Positions 1 through 11,724 of a DNA stretch of 64,000 nucleotides are shown here, one piece after another. Below the pieces are notes generated by a model. The model made no database searches. It was given only the letters and a program-made list of their open reading frames with translations, and was not told where the DNA came from. The stretch comes from Hemibagrus wyckioides (taxonomy: Eukaryota > Chordata > Actinopteri > Siluriformes > Bagridae): NCBI RefSeq assembly GCF_019097595.1, contig NC_080713.1, forward strand, positions 13,220,199 through 13,284,198. Direction: 5' to 3'. Made by a program: the position numbers and the translations under genes. Numbering within the stretch: the first letter of the stretch is position 1; the number at the start of each line of letters is the position of its first letter.

Positions 1-494
1 ATTGGGACATGGTTCTTGCCTTTGAAGGGGATCATCATGCCTTTCCATGCCTTTCCTATGTAGGCTATTTTCATTTCATGAATTGCACCCCAGTTCAGTT
101 ATTGCATGTTGTTGCCATATGGCAACGATTACATTTTAGCATTTATCAGAATACTCAAAATATATAAACTAGCTTAATTGATAAAACACAAATGTAAACT
201 AACCTCAGATAATGTTTTAATTTTTTACTTTAAGCAGTTTTGTGTAAATATTGAAATATTCATCAAATTTTGAGAGCCCTCTGATGATGACCTTCACCAT
301 GCCATGTGACTGCAGAAAAGGAAGAGCAAACAGCACTTCCTAGTCATGTGACATGTTATTTTTTGGGTTTTTGTTTAAGTTAAAACCACCTTTTTCCAGT
401 TACATAGAAAAAAGTAGTTCTGAGTTATAATCTATCAAAATAATCGGAGATAAATTAATAGTTGCCATATGGCAACGCCATGCAGTAAAGGGTT
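1..494. other. Non-coding stretch, no gene seen
   Basis: AT-rich sequence with no reading frame or splice structure that I can support. The motif TTGCCATATGGCAAC occurs at about 110-125 and again at 460-475, which is a short palindrome repeated about 350 bp apart. It probably belongs to the upstream edge of the tandem repeat that follows. Confidence 0.4.
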
Positions 495-2030
495 AGGGCT
501 TTCCAATGTTAAGATATAAGAACATTAATTTTTTTCTATTATGTCCTCAGAATAGCAACATCATTCAAAATATCACAAATTCCTTCACAGTTTCACATCA
601 GTCATGTCCTGACATTATACTCACTGATTTTCAACCAAATCAGGTGAAAGTAAGGGAAAACATTAGAGATTTCTAAAAATTTCTAACACACTTCCTGCTG
701 CCAGTTGGTGGCGCTATGACTGAAACTCACAGTACTCATGTCCATGTGATCAGCTTTCTTCTCTTAACATAAATTTGATGTTTGATGTACATGACACAAT
801 ATACACCGAAGTTATTAGCCACTTCCTGTTTCCTTTTATTCGTCATAAGTTTAAGGGCTCCTCACGGCTGAACCGTTTGAGATATCAGAAATCCCTTAGC
901 AATTTTAGATCCTCAATGTCTTCAGATCATTTTGGACCCTATTTGGTCAAAATCATACAAATCCCCTAGGAGGAGTATATCAAATTCCATTGGGTGCGTT
1001 TTTCAAACATCCCAAAATAACTGACTTCCTGTTAAGCAGATTCCATGACAGGTGGATGAACGTCATTTAGCTCTATGAGAACTAAATGTCTACCGGCTCT
1101 CATGCATATAAGTCTAAGTGAATATGAGCTGTGCAGCTATATTTCTGACAAAGTTCCTGGGGGCGCTGTGACGGCCCTGTGCCACACCCAAGGACCAGCC
1201 ACACTGGACTTTCTCATAACCATTTACACTCTCTATGGGAAATATTTTGGAACATTAGGCCTTTCCACTCGTAAGATATGAGAAGATTCATTTTCTTCTA
1301 TTATGTTCTCAGGTAAATCATTGCCATAGTAACACGATTCAAGATATCAAAAATTCACAGTTTCACATCAGCCATGTCTTGTCATTATCCTGACTGACTT
1401 TGAACCAAATCAGGTGAAAGTAAGGGAGAAAATATTACAGATTTCAAAAAGTGACACACTTCCTGCTGCCAGTTGGTGGTGCTATGACTGACACTCACAG
1501 TTGTCATATCAGTGTGATCAGCTTTCAATGCTTAACATTATCCTAAGGTTTCATGTAGATCACTTAATGTACACAGAAGTTATTAGCCACTTCCTGTTTC
1601 ATTTTATTCACCATAAGTTTAAGGGCTTCTCACGGCTGAACCGTTTGAGATATCAAAATTTCCTTCGCAATTTTGCATTATCAATGTCTTGAGATCATTT
1701 TAGCCTGGGTTTGGTGGCGGTTGTATCAATTCCCTAGGAGGAGTATTTCAAATTCCATTGGGTGCGTTTTGCAAACAACTCAAAATAACTCACTTCTTGT
1801 GGATTAGACTTAATGACAGGCAGTGTGAAAGTTGTTCAGTTCAATGAGATCTAAGTGTGTCCCAAGTTGTACATGGATATGTGCAAGTGTGTATCAGCTA
1901 TGCAGCAAGATTTTTCAGGGGGCGCTGTAACAGGTGTGTGCCACGCCCAGGGCCGAGCCACGGTGACGTCCTAATGGCCGCAGATTCCAACCTGTCTGCT
2001 GATTTTCAAGAGTTTTTGAGCATGTTAAGG
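495..2030. repeat. Two tandem units of an about 760-bp dispersed repeat
   Basis: Two direct, diverged units with an offset of about 761 bp. Unit 1 covers roughly 495-1254 and unit 2 roughly 1255-2030. Shared landmarks are the 'ctattatgt.ctcag' block (535 and 1296), a block beginning 'cttcctgctgccagttgg' (about 689 and 1458), and a 'gaggagtat.tcaaattcc' block (about 970 and 1739). A third partial copy of the middle section lies at 2702-2862. The short open frames inside are chance frames with no recognisable domain. Non-coding; family unknown to me. Confidence 0.7.
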
Positions 2031-2057
2031 GGTCCAAAATACCCCGAAAGGTGGAAA

Positions 2058-2430
2058 AAATAAATAAATAAATATAAAATTCTAAAGAAAACAATAGGGC
2101 CCTAAACATAAAATTCTAAAGAAAACAATAGGGCTTCCGCACCTACGGTGCAAGGCCTCTGGCCTTGCTCCTTTGATGCTCGGGCCCTAACAATAGGGCT
2201 TCCGCAGCTACAGTACAAGGCCTCTGGCCTTGCTGCTTCAGTGCTTGGGCCCTTATAATCCTTAGAAGAACAAGAGGGCCCTTCGCACTACTAGTTCTTG
2301 GGCCCTAATAATAATAATAATCCTTAGAAGAACAAGAGGGCCATTCGCACTGCTTGTGCTTGGGCCCTAATAATCCTTAGAAGAACAAGACATCCCTTCG
2401 CACTGCTAGTGCTTGGGCCCTAAATATAGT
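2058..2430. repeat. Short tandem units ending in GGGCCC (array 1)
   Basis: First two units of about 68 bp that contain the self-complementary core 'aaggcctctggcctt' and end in CGGGCCCTAA or TGGGCCCTTA. Then come about three units of 50-55 bp of the form 'taatccttagaagaacaag' plus 'agggcccttcgcact' plus 'agtgcttgggcccta'. Each 50-bp unit has complementary ends (AGGGCCC/GGGCCCT and GCACT/AGTGC), so it can fold into a hairpin. The same units resume at 2860-3035 after a break. Confidence 0.75.
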
Positions 2431-2494
2431 TGCAAGCAACGATGATCGGGCCCAAGCAACTGCACCATCGCCACCCAGGCGCACCAGACACAGT

Positions 2495-2702
2495 TGTCCC
2501 AGATTGTAACACCACCACCACCAAAGGCTCGTCTGTTGACAACAGTGACTGATGCATAGCGCTCTCCTTGACGTCTCCAACATCGTTGGCGGCCATCATT
2601 TCTGCTCACCGTGAATCGACTTTCATCAGAAAACAGCACTGAGGCCCACTGGTCCCTCGTCCAGCATAAATGCTCCCTGGCCCATGCAAGACAATGACGC
2701 CA
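2495..2702 (-). pseudogene. Tc1-like transposase fragment (first catalytic region only)
   Basis: Read on the minus strand this gives LFSDESRF followed by an ERYASV segment and a GGGGV segment, which is the region around the first catalytic Asp of Tc1-family transposases. It is closely related to the elements at 26545-27791 and 31372-32723. No terminal inverted repeats flank it. It sits directly between GGGCCC-array units and the third partial copy of the 760-bp repeat, so it is a non-functional scrap joined into the repeat complex. Confidence 0.75.
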
Positions 2703-2862
2703 TAACTTTAAGGGCTCCTCATGGCTGAACCATTTGAGATATCAAAAATCCCTTCGCAATTTTGTCTTGAGATCATATTAGCCTGGGTTTGGTGGTGGTT
2801 GTATCAATTCCCTAGGAGGAGTATTTCAAATTCCACTGAGTGCATTTTGCAAACAACTCACT
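2702..2862. repeat. Third partial copy of the 760-bp repeat
   Basis: Matches the middle section of unit 2 (about 1610-1795): the 'ctgaacc.tttgagatatc' block, then 'cctgggtttggtgg' and 'tcaattccctaggagg'. It is cut on the left by the Tc1 fragment and on the right by the second GGGCCC array. Confidence 0.75.
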
Positions 2863-3035
2863 GCAAGTGCTTGGGCCCTAATAATAATCCTTAGAAGAAC
2901 AAGAGGGCCCTTCGCACTGCTAGTGCTTGGGCCCTAATAATCCTTAGAAGAACAAGAGGGCCCTCCGCACTGCTAGTGCTTGGGCCTTAATAATCCTTAG
3001 AAAAACAAGAGTGCCTTCCGCACTACTAGTGCCCT
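2860..3035. repeat. Short tandem units ending in GGGCCC (array 2)
   Basis: About three more copies of the unit 'taatccttagaagaacaag...gtgcttgggcccta', the last one degraded. It continues array 1 (2259-2430) across the 430-bp interruption. Confidence 0.75.
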
Positions 3036-3199
3036 AAATATGCAACTCCTGTACTAGGCCCTGTGTTGCATATAAATCATGTACATCTAATGGGTAAAGT
3101 TGTGACCACAACTGAAACTCTGTAGATCTGAATAAAGCTACGCTTGTCATGAATGCATAACTTCTTCTTAGATAATTTAAAATATACCACAATATAGTT

Positions 3200-5083
3200 A
3201 CCTTCTTTAACTTCAATGGCTTTAGCATTTTGGATAAGGTTGTGGAGCTCACTAGTCCACGTAAGGCCACAGCTCTATGCGATAACATTTGGTTTTATTT
3301 TGGTAGACCACTTTTCCAGCAACATTGCATAGGTCACATTACCAAATAGAAGTCCAAAATCTTGATCAATCTGCCAAAGATAAATAAAGTAGGTACCACA
3401 GTTGGAACTGACTTTGTTTACCTAACGAGTCTGTGTTACTGCAGAACAATAGCACTTGATTTCATATTTGTATGTGTTCATGTTTTAAGAATATAAGTCT
3501 CACATACCAAGCCTGGTATAACCAGGAATCGCTGGAAAATTGCTAGTATATCAGTTGACTCTTTAGGGTCATGTAGCAGCTTTTGACAATAGGCCAGTGT
3601 TAACTTCATCTTTTCCTTTACCAATGCCTCGTCAGCTGTATGCTGCATCAGGGCAATTGCTTCCTGACACTGACGGTCATCAGTCAACCAGCTGTCTTCT
3701 TTGTAGGGTTGTCTGTCAGCAGTTGGCCCACCTGGAGGTGTTTAAGACAATATGAAAACCACATTTGTAGCTTCTTTTCTTTCCAAAGCACAACGCATTC
3801 ATACCAAAACTATATACATGACAGGAAATAACATGTAAAACATGCACAAATACCAGAGTGACATTTAGGTTTGCCCAACATTAAATATTATGCAAAATGT
3901 TTGAATTAAAATAGAACAGCGATTATATAGAGATACTATGTAACAGGAGACCTCATTCACAATATGACTTAATGACAGACCAATTTGGAAAAAAAAGAAT
4001 ACTAGTTGTATATTACAAGTTGTATATTCATTTGAAAAAAAAAAATTTAATCAAGGCTAATATATATTAGCCAAGCTAATAAATACAGTGACTTAACAAA
4101 TCTTGCATGTTTTAGTTATACATTACCCAATTAAGGCAATAAATGCCATATCAATTGTAATGTAGATAGTCTTTATTCTGCAATATACAGAGTGTCCCCT
4201 CCTCCTGTAAATCAAAAAGATTCAGAGGCAACGGCTACTTAAATAACCAATCTTGCTCCTGGGGTCAGGTTAGGAATAGGGAGATGATTCCCTTTGCATA
4301 TTCTTCCTTCAAACATCAGGAAGGGCTTGTTCTACACATACAAACCAAAACCAATTATAACCCATAATATCATAAACATCAATTTACAAATTACTGTATG
4401 AACAACCTAGCCATGTTCATTTGTCAAATGTGCTACCAAGAGTTTCACCATGTCACGTCATCTGACAGACTGTTGGTGTGAGCATATTCGTTTATGACCT
4501 TCTCGCCTCCAGGGCTGCTGTTTAGTATACTTTCGATCATCTGGAGGGGGGAATGATGCAATATTGGGCAGAGATGATAAATTAACAACTGACAAGTATA
4601 TATAGTTCCAAATATCTCAAAAATATATAATTTTTAAGTCATTCTATATAGATGTAATTCAGAGGCAATATTGGTGATCCTTACTTGGGCAAGACAATGT
4701 TCCTCAGCTTGATTTTTTTCTAAACTTCTAATCAACACTGCTGTGTCATCAGACTCTAATGTGCCCTCAGTATCTCCTAATGAGCTTGAGCCTAAAGAAT
4801 CTTCAATATAAACCATATCAATCGTCTGATTATCTGTTCACAGCTATTGAACCTCCTATTAGGAATTAGTCTAATAGCCATATTAGCCTATGCAAATCAG
4901 TGAATTGGTGAATATTGCTGAGAATAAACACAACATTTGATAAGCATGTCAAACAATTTTACCATCAAGGTTTGCTGTGCCTGGGATGAAAATTTCTAGG
5001 ACACCAAGATCTGGCCATGTCAGCAGATATTCGAATGCTTCATCAACTTCTGTCTTCGAGTCATCAAAGTCTTTAACATCCAT
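3200..5083 (-). pseudogene. Decayed multi-exon gene of a multi-copy fish family (SAMD3-like, uncharacterised)
   Basis: Six exon-like blocks on the minus strand. Exon 1 is 5083-4963 (start MDVKDFDDSKTE, donor GTAAAA). Exon 2 is 4833-4685 (acceptor AACAG, donor GTAAGG) and joins exon 1 in phase. Exon 3 is about 4540-4407 (MIESILNSSPGGEK...), broken by a frameshift with an in-frame TGA at 4445-4447, after which LLVAHLTNEHG is readable in another frame. Exon 4, about 4325-4205, reads EEYAKGIISLF and then degrades. Exon 5 is 3731-3508 (MQHTADEALVKEKM, then LLHDPKESTDIL). Exon 6 starts at 3370 (IDQDFGLLFGN, LLEKWSTK) and meets a TAG at 3275-3277. The block order matches, from memory, a repeated fish family usually annotated as uncharacterised or SAMD3-like; its role is unknown to me. 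The splice sites look normal, but the stops and frameshift argue for a pseudogene. The large gaps between blocks are read as introns. Confidence 0.6.
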
Positions 5084-6590
5084 TGTAGAAGATCAAATTT
5101 CTTGGCAACTGAAGGGAGAGAACCAATGGCAAATTGACTAAGGCCAGCAATGCCAATGGAACTACAACAGTTATTTTTCAACCCCATAATATACAAACAT
5201 ACAGCTAATATATTACTATTAAAATAATTTTCATAGGGACAGTATTAATGATATTAACAATGTTAAAGTCCATCTTTTACTACATTCCAAAAATGATTGA
5301 ACTGTAAAAGGTTTTGAAGAAAAATATATTTCTTGCTGTCTTTGAACTTCGATAACACTCATAGTCAGATGAACAAAAGAACATTCATTAGTACACTACA
5401 AAACATGAATTATCTTTGTTCACAAATGTGTTTTTAATATGTGATAACTGTCCAATAGTTCTGTTAAGGCAGCGTAATCAATAGCTCTATTCGGACAGTA
5501 TTTGTTTTTCATGTGAAACAAATGTGCATGGTACCTCAGATGGAATCATGGAATCTCATGCCTTCAGATAGTGATTTATTTACAGAAGAGGAGTGAGTTC
5601 TATGATCCTACAACCAGGTAATGCGCTGCTCATGTATAATAATGTAATAGGCTATTCTTGGAATAATACAAATAAATTCATATTTAATTTAAATAAGTAA
5701 CATTTAATTTATTAGGAAATCAATATCCTATTTATTATGTGATTATTTACATCTGTTAAAAACTAGAAAGAGAGACTATTGAAATGAATTTCTTTGAACT
5801 CAAAATGATGTATGTCATTTTTAAAATATGATAATTAGTGGAAATATGTTATAATGCAGCCTCTTATTTACATGAGGTAAACAAAGTTGCTAGGTTTATA
5901 TTTGTAATGTATATAGCCTAATTGTAGGCTATATTATATTAACAGTATATTGCTTTAACAGCCACTTTCAAATGTTTACCTGTTTATTTCACTCTTTCTC
6001 CTTTCACTGAGGTGGAGTGGTGAGGAAATATTGTACTTGTAAATACTTCCCAGCCTTTCAGTAATAAAAGTGTACATATTACAAATGCATGCAAATACAG
6101 TAAAGCAACAGTTATCACAGGGTGTTTTGCAGTGGTCAAAAATGATTCAAACAGTGAATTTTGATTTGAAACACAGACATTCTAGATTTAGACAGCAAAA
6201 GAATCACTGAATAGCCCCTCCAAATGCTTACATTCCTATGCAAAACAATTATCAGCTGAAAAGGGATAATACACATCAAAATGGCCTCCAGCAATCCAAT
6301 TACAGCTAACATTAACTTAACTCTATACAGAGTCATGAACATGTGGTGCACAACTCGAGCTGCTTGTTACAATATATAAAATATAAACTCTGGAAAAACT
6401 ACTCTGCCATTTTTCCTGTGATGGAGCGTTACTTAGGGAACAAAGCTTTCATACCAAAATATTTGGAAGAAACCCACCAATAGAACTTAGAAAAAATCCA
6501 ATCGACATAACCTTTTTAAAATCATTTGACACATCTCACATGAAGAACAATATTTAACTACATCTTGGCACAAGTATGGCTAAAAAAACA
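5084..6590. other. Non-coding stretch, no gene seen
   Basis: AT-rich DNA upstream of the decayed gene. Promoter elements could not be assigned. The open frame at 6136-6351 on the minus strand has no recognisable domain and no splice support. The left end of the Tc1 remnant that follows cannot be placed. Confidence 0.4.
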
Positions 6591-7337
6591 CTTGACTATA
6601 TGTTTCGGTGATACCAAAATGTCCAGACCAGGGATGATCATAGGAAATGACCAGGGAAAACATTTTTACACAAAGGGCCTGTAAGCAGATGGGTTTTAAC
6701 ATCCAGTTTAACCACAAAGGCTTCCTGTGTTAAAAATGAGTCAGAAAGATTCAAAACACCAGAATATTTGTCTGCAGGCAACAGTGAAGCATGGAGGTTC
6801 CTTGCAAGTTTGGGGCAGTATTTCTGAAAATGTAGTTGGAGATTTGGTCAGGATTAATGGTGTCCTTAAAGCCAAGAAATAGGCAGATACTTATCCTTCA
6901 TGCAACACCATCAGAAAGGCATCTGATTGACCCCAAATTTATTTTGCAGCAAGGCAATTACGCCAAACATACAGCCAAAATCATTAAGAAGTATCTTCAG
7001 CATAATAAAGAACAAGGACTCCTGGAAGTTATGGTTTGGCCCCCACAGAGCCCTAAACTCAACAGTATTGAGGATCTGTCTTTGATTACATAGGCAGAAG
7101 GATTTGAGGCAGCGTACATCCAAAGAAGACCTGTGGTTAGTTGTCCATGATATATGGAACAACATACCTTCCGAGTTCAAAGTGTATTTAGAAGAATTGA
7201 TGCTGTTTTCCAGGCAAATGGTGATTTGATTTGTATTCTTTTCTATTTATTTGCTTTCCATTTTTGGTAACTGATAATATAAACATTTTTATAAGCATTT
7301 TTTCACACCGGCCTAAAGCATTTGCACAGTACTCTAC
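6590..7337 (+). mobile_element. Tc1-like DNA transposon remnant
   Basis: At 6781 the plus strand reads TVKHGGSLQVWGS and then ENVVGDLVRINGV. The longer frame at 6836-7093 continues with LHATPSERHLIDPKFILQQG, YAKHTAKIIKK and WPPQSPKLNSIE, which are the second-Asp and third-Glu regions of a Tc1-family transposase; the Asp of the usual PDLN motif is Lys here. The right end, about 7305-7337, reads 'ggcctaaagcatttgcacagtact', which resembles a Tc1 terminal repeat. The 5' half of the gene and the left terminal repeat are too decayed to identify. The frame changes at least twice, so it is inactive. Confidence 0.75.
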
Positions 7338-7488
7338 ACACACCTGTGCACACATATAACTTCATATCGTTCACAAGCTATCCAGATGCAGCAATCCACA
7401 ATTCAGATACCATCTGAGCATATAGCTCTCTCTGTAAACACCTGTCCTTGGTGTGTGACCCTCTCATTTAATTAGTTTTTAAGAGTGC

Positions 7489-8346
7489 TCAGATTGTGCG
7501 CAGTGTCCTGGAGATTGTCCTACTGCTCAAACTCTGTTTGGGTGCAGGCCATCAGAACGGTAGAGCCTAGGACGCTCCCAGAAAATATTCCAATTATCGA
7601 CAAAGGGTAATTTCTGGTCTTGACACCAAGACTGTAACCATTCATTAAAAGCAAATAGCCTACTGAACCTCTCTATTCCTCGCTGGAATGTGGGAAGTGG
7701 TCCTGACATGACGATACTCGTCAAGGGCGATGTGGTGTGAACCTTTTCCACCAGGCTCCTGAAGAAGGACTTCCGTCTGTCTCAGCCTGATGTCATTCGT
7801 GCCAGCATGGAGGACCACAGCTCTGATGTTCTTGTTCAGGATTGCGGGTACCTGTGCAGCGACATCAACAACACAAGCACCAGGTAAACAGCGAGTGTGC
7901 ACCTTACCTTTGGCCATGGTAGCACAGATGTGCTGGTCGATGGAGTCTCCGATGATCACAGCGTCGCACTCCGTCTTACAAAGGGGAGCAAATCGGTTGT
8001 GAGTCAAGATCTCGAAAATGGGTGGCGGCAGAGGGGGAGAGGTCCTCGCCCGGGGCTTGGCTCATGTCTTCCGCTGCTGCTGCATCCAGGCTGTGTGGTA
8101 CCCTGGCACCAGAGTGAACGAAACCTGGGCGGGCCGCATCCTAGGTGCACTTGGCCTGGGCAGAGAAACAGGCGGAGATGAGGTTGTGGGAGTGTTTGTT
8201 TCACACCGCAGATTTACCTGGGACAGGTGAGCATCAGTCCGGGAAGATTCCAGCATGGCTTTCCGCTGTTGCAGCTGGGCCTGCTTCACCTGTAGGTCGC
8301 AGATCTGCTTCTCCACAGCCTCCAGCTCCAAGTCTACAACCGACAT
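7489..8346 (-). pseudogene. LINE ORF1-type protein with SGNH-hydrolase (esterase) domain
   Basis: Reads from ATG 8346 on the minus strand. The N-terminus (MSVVDLELEAVEKQI, then repeated Q/L-rich heptads) looks like a short coiled coil. A Pro/Ser-rich linker leads to an SGNH/GDSL-esterase-like domain with VIIGDSI (block I, nucleophile Ser), HAGTNDIRL (block III) and SDGLHPN (block V, Asp-His). The catalytic residues are all present. The frame is broken by a TGA at 8062-8064 (in frame with the esterase part), a frameshift near 7765 and another near 7530; the last frame ends with TGA at 7489-7491. ORF1 proteins with an esterase domain are known in CR1/L2-clade LINEs, and this probably belongs to the family of the LINEs at 15455 and 37776. 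No ORF2 follows. Upstream (8400-8440), repeated GCTAAC/GTTAGC motifs may be the 5' UTR. Confidence 0.7.
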
Positions 8347-8399
8347 AGTGTTCAAAAGCAGTAGTACAACAGAGATAATTGGTGTGAAAAACATAAACA

Positions 8400-9358
8400 A
8401 ACTTGTGGTAGCCGGGCTAACAAGTTAGCGTGCTAATGGGCTAACCGGCTATAAGTAGGTGATCTGGAAAACAAATAAAACTACTGATATAAAAAGCGTT
8501 TGTAATGAGAATATTATGGGATACTATCAGCTAATAAAGATATCATAAAAAGTTATAATATGGGACTGGATTTAGGAAATTTTAGGTCAGCTTATGTGGT
8601 CTAGTCCTGCTAGGGCCATCATTTAATGGTCAGAAGCAGTACTGTTGTGGGCAGCAGAATTGATTTGCTGAGGCTGACAGTGTGCTGAATCAATTAATAT
8701 AGGCTCAAAGCCTGTTTTAGAATAACACTCAACATATTCAATAGTTCTTTCTTGTGAAGATAGGGACAGAAACACTGCAGTGTTTCAGGCTCAGAAGCCT
8801 CTGTCCAATTCTTTTGTTGTAGATTTGAGATCTTCATCCTCTGCCACTGCAGCTGCAATCTCTTTGTCTAGCTTTACTATAGCAATAATAATTCATTTCC
8901 GTTCTGAATTAAGGATGCATGACCTGTTTGTATTGGATATATGAATTGCTGTTTTGGTATAAACATCTAGCTTTATGAGAAATCAAGCTGGAACAACTGG
9001 AGACACTAATTGATTTGGTAATGAATATCTTTAGTGAAAAAACAATTAATTTTACTTTAAACAACCAATGAAAATCCAGACACCTAAAATTACCAGATTA
9101 AGTGACATTGACATAATGGCCTATACAGGGTATATATATTATTGACATAACTGAAAACATTCCTGTCCCCTACCAAATAAATTAATTTTTTCATTAAATA
9201 TCATTATTTTGTTACATCTTTGCTAATGCCTCTGTCTACACTCTTTATCCTAGCTTGTGGGCCCTGGAGCAACCATTGCTTTTCCTTTGGGAGTTCTTGA
9301 TAGCCTGGCCTGTCTGGCTCTTTTACAAAATTTGTGTGGTGTTGGATACAGCTGAGTA
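8400..9358. other. Non-coding stretch, no gene seen
   Basis: AT-rich sequence. The first 60 bp contain GCTAAC/GTTAGC inverted motifs and may be the 5' UTR of the neighbouring ORF1 relic. Nothing else recognisable was found. Confidence 0.4.
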
Positions 9359-9360
9359 TA

Positions 9361-10819
9361 CACTACTCACAAAAAGTTAAGGATATTCGGCTTTCGGGTG
9401 AAATTTCAGGATGCACCTAAAATGCACTATAACCTTTAGGTGAACATAATTTGACCTTCTCTACACTTTTGAATGCACATGTCCAACTGTTCAGTGTTTC
9501 AGCACTTTTTGCATAACTTGCTGTTCTCTAACAAGGTGCTTAACGGCAAAATTCACAACTGGTGTTTGATCCATGAATTGACCAATACATTTTCTGGTTC
9601 AATTAGAATTGGTATTTAAACAGTCCTCTTCATCATGCTGTTCACATTTTGACATCGTGAGACCAAGACGACACCTAACAATTGATCAACAGTACCTCAC
9701 CATTGCAAGGCTTCAAACAGGATGTTCTCAGAGGGAAGTGGCCACTGAGCTTAGTGTGTCACAGAGTGTCATCAGCAGGTTGTGACAAAGATACAGAGAG
9801 ACTTGAAGAGTCACAGAAAGGCATAGAAGTGGACTTCCTTTGGCCACATCCTACATTGATGACCGCTTCATTGTGAACAGTGCCCTGCGGAACCGGATGA
9901 TGAATGGCACTCAACTCCAGGCACATTTAAGGGAGGTGAGAGACACCCAAGCGTCATGTCAGACCACCACTGGCACCCTGTGCTTTTCACAGATGAGAGC
10001 AGGTTCACCCTGAGCACATGTGACAAACGTGAAAGGGTCTGGAGAAACAGTGGAGAACGTTATGCTGCCTGTAACATTGTTCGGCATGACCGGTTTAGTG
10101 GTGGGTCAGTGATGGTCTGGGGAGGCATATCCATGGATGGATGCACAGATATCTATAGGATAGAAAATGGCACCCTGACTGCCATTAGGTATCGGGATGA
10201 AATCCTTGGACCCATTGTCAGACCCTATGCTGGTGCAGTGGGTCCTGGGTTCCTCCTGGTGCATGACAACGCCCGGCCTCATGTGGTGAGAGTATGCAGG
10301 CAGTTCCTGGTGGATGAAGGAATTCATACCATTAAATGGCCCCCACACTCGCCTGACCTAAATCCAACACAACACTTCTGGGACATTATGTTTCGGTCCA
10401 TCCAACATAGCCAGGTTACACCTCAGACTGTCCAGAAGCTCAGTCCAGATCCAGATCTGGGAGGAAATATCCCAGGACACCATTGGTTGTCTCGTTAGTA
10501 GCATGCCCCGATGTTGTCAAGCATGCATACAAGTACGTGGGGGCCATACAAACTACTAAGTACCATTTTGAGTAGCTGCAATGAAATTTCAGCAAAATGG
10601 ACTAGCCAGCTGCATCATTTTTTCACTGTGATTTTTGAGGTGTCTTTGAATTCAGCCCTCTGTAGGTTGATCATTTTCATTTCCATCAAACGATGTGGCA
10701 TCCTTTTGTTCCTAACACATTACCCAGTCTATATTAGTATAGATAATCAGCATCATATTTTTCCCCATTGAGATCTGATGTGTTTTCAAAGTGTTCCATT
10801 CATTTTTTTTAGCAGTAGT
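9361..10819 (+). mobile_element. Tc1-like transposon with degraded transposase
   Basis: Flanked by TA on both sides (9359-9360, 10820-10821). The left end CACTACTCACAAAAAGTTAAG pairs only loosely with the right end (reverse complement ACTACTGCTAAAAAAAATG). The N-terminal HTH part is readable from about 9657 (RPRRHLTIDQQYLTIARLQ, then EVATELSVSQSVISRL) and stops at a TGA near 9781. After a deletion near 9960 the catalytic part is open at 9956-10498: VLFTDESRF (first Asp), GGSVMVWGGIS, LLVHDNARPH (second Asp) and PDLNPTQHFWD. The third acidic residue, Glu in this family, is Gln here. The element is therefore catalytically dead as well as frame-broken. Confidence 0.85.
9956..10498 (+). pseudogene. 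Tc1-like transposase, C-terminal catalytic part
   Basis: A 180-residue open frame covering the DDE domain of a Tc1-family transposase, which would cut and rejoin the element's ends in the nucleus. It holds the first Asp (FTDESRF) and the second Asp (VHDNARPH), but Gln replaces the third-position Glu (NPTQHFW). The frame after the final motif changes and ends early (PGHHWLSR). The N-terminal DNA-binding region is separated by stop codons and a deletion. The ATG at 9956 is fortuitous and not the native start. Confidence 0.8.
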
Positions 10820-10821
10820 TA

Positions 10822-11490
10822 TACATTAACTGTAAATGTTACAATATTCATAGTTAGGCATAATGGAAGCAGGACCTATTTAAGTACTTGATCCGCTTTT
10901 CAACTGAGCCAATCTCCTTCCCTTAATTAAAATCAGATCCTTCCTGTCATCTTAGGGACCAAGTTTGTTCCAACCAATTTTACTGAACAGGTTTTTTTTT
11001 TTTGTTTCATGGTTCTTTTCTGTTTTTTTCCTTTAGTTTTCTTTCCTTTAGTTTAGTTGTTGTGTTGCAGGAAAAAAGACTTTAGTTATTCTCCTCCTTT
11101 CAGTGAACAACACTTAAACAGCTGTGACTCTTATGGCTAGTTCAAAGGACCCTTTTGCTCTCTGGGAAAACTTAGAGGTATACTTAAAAAATCAATAAAG
11201 TCAATAATACACTATGGGCAAATTCACTACCCTTATGTTATATTCGGGAGATCTATCTAACATATCAGATAAACTTTTTTCAAGGTTTTTTTTTTTTTGC
11301 AGAAATCTGTTAATTGCCATGTTCAAAAATGATGTCACTGATTTGGGAAAAAACCCCACAAAATGACTAAATTTCAATATAAAAAGTGATTGTGGGCTGG
11401 ATTTTTTTTACCTTTTATCACAGTCTTAGATATCTCAAAGATTAGTAAAAACATTGGCTTTAATGCATTGTTAGTTTTTTTGCAGCATCA
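10822..11490. other. Non-coding AT-rich stretch
   Basis: Poly(T) tracts at 10991-11001 and 11289-11299. No gene, repeat family or splice pattern recognised. The open frame 11390-11656 that continues from here has no domain I can name. Confidence 0.4.
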
Positions 11491-11724
11491 GATTTATATT
11501 TTTTGTCCCCAATTTACTGTTCGTGGCTGTTTTTGCCAGCCAAAATCAGTAGCCCCATGTAGGCACAGAGATCTGTGGAGTCCACCCCGGTCCAGTTTCT
11601 CACTGTGTGGCGTCCATAGAGGTTGGTCCACATTCTGGACTCTTGCGATGGCATAACGCATCGGCCTTGGAGTCACTCCTCTGGCAGGCCGTTTTTTTAA
11701 ATGCACCTGCCACTTTCTATACAT

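Noticed and set aside
2259..3035. CRISPR-like array
   Set aside because: Units are contiguous, without unique spacers, self-complementary, and in an animal genome.
11494..11724. Basic 76-residue minus-strand frame
   Set aside because: No domain and no support; it borders a plus-strand gypsy relic and may be chance.
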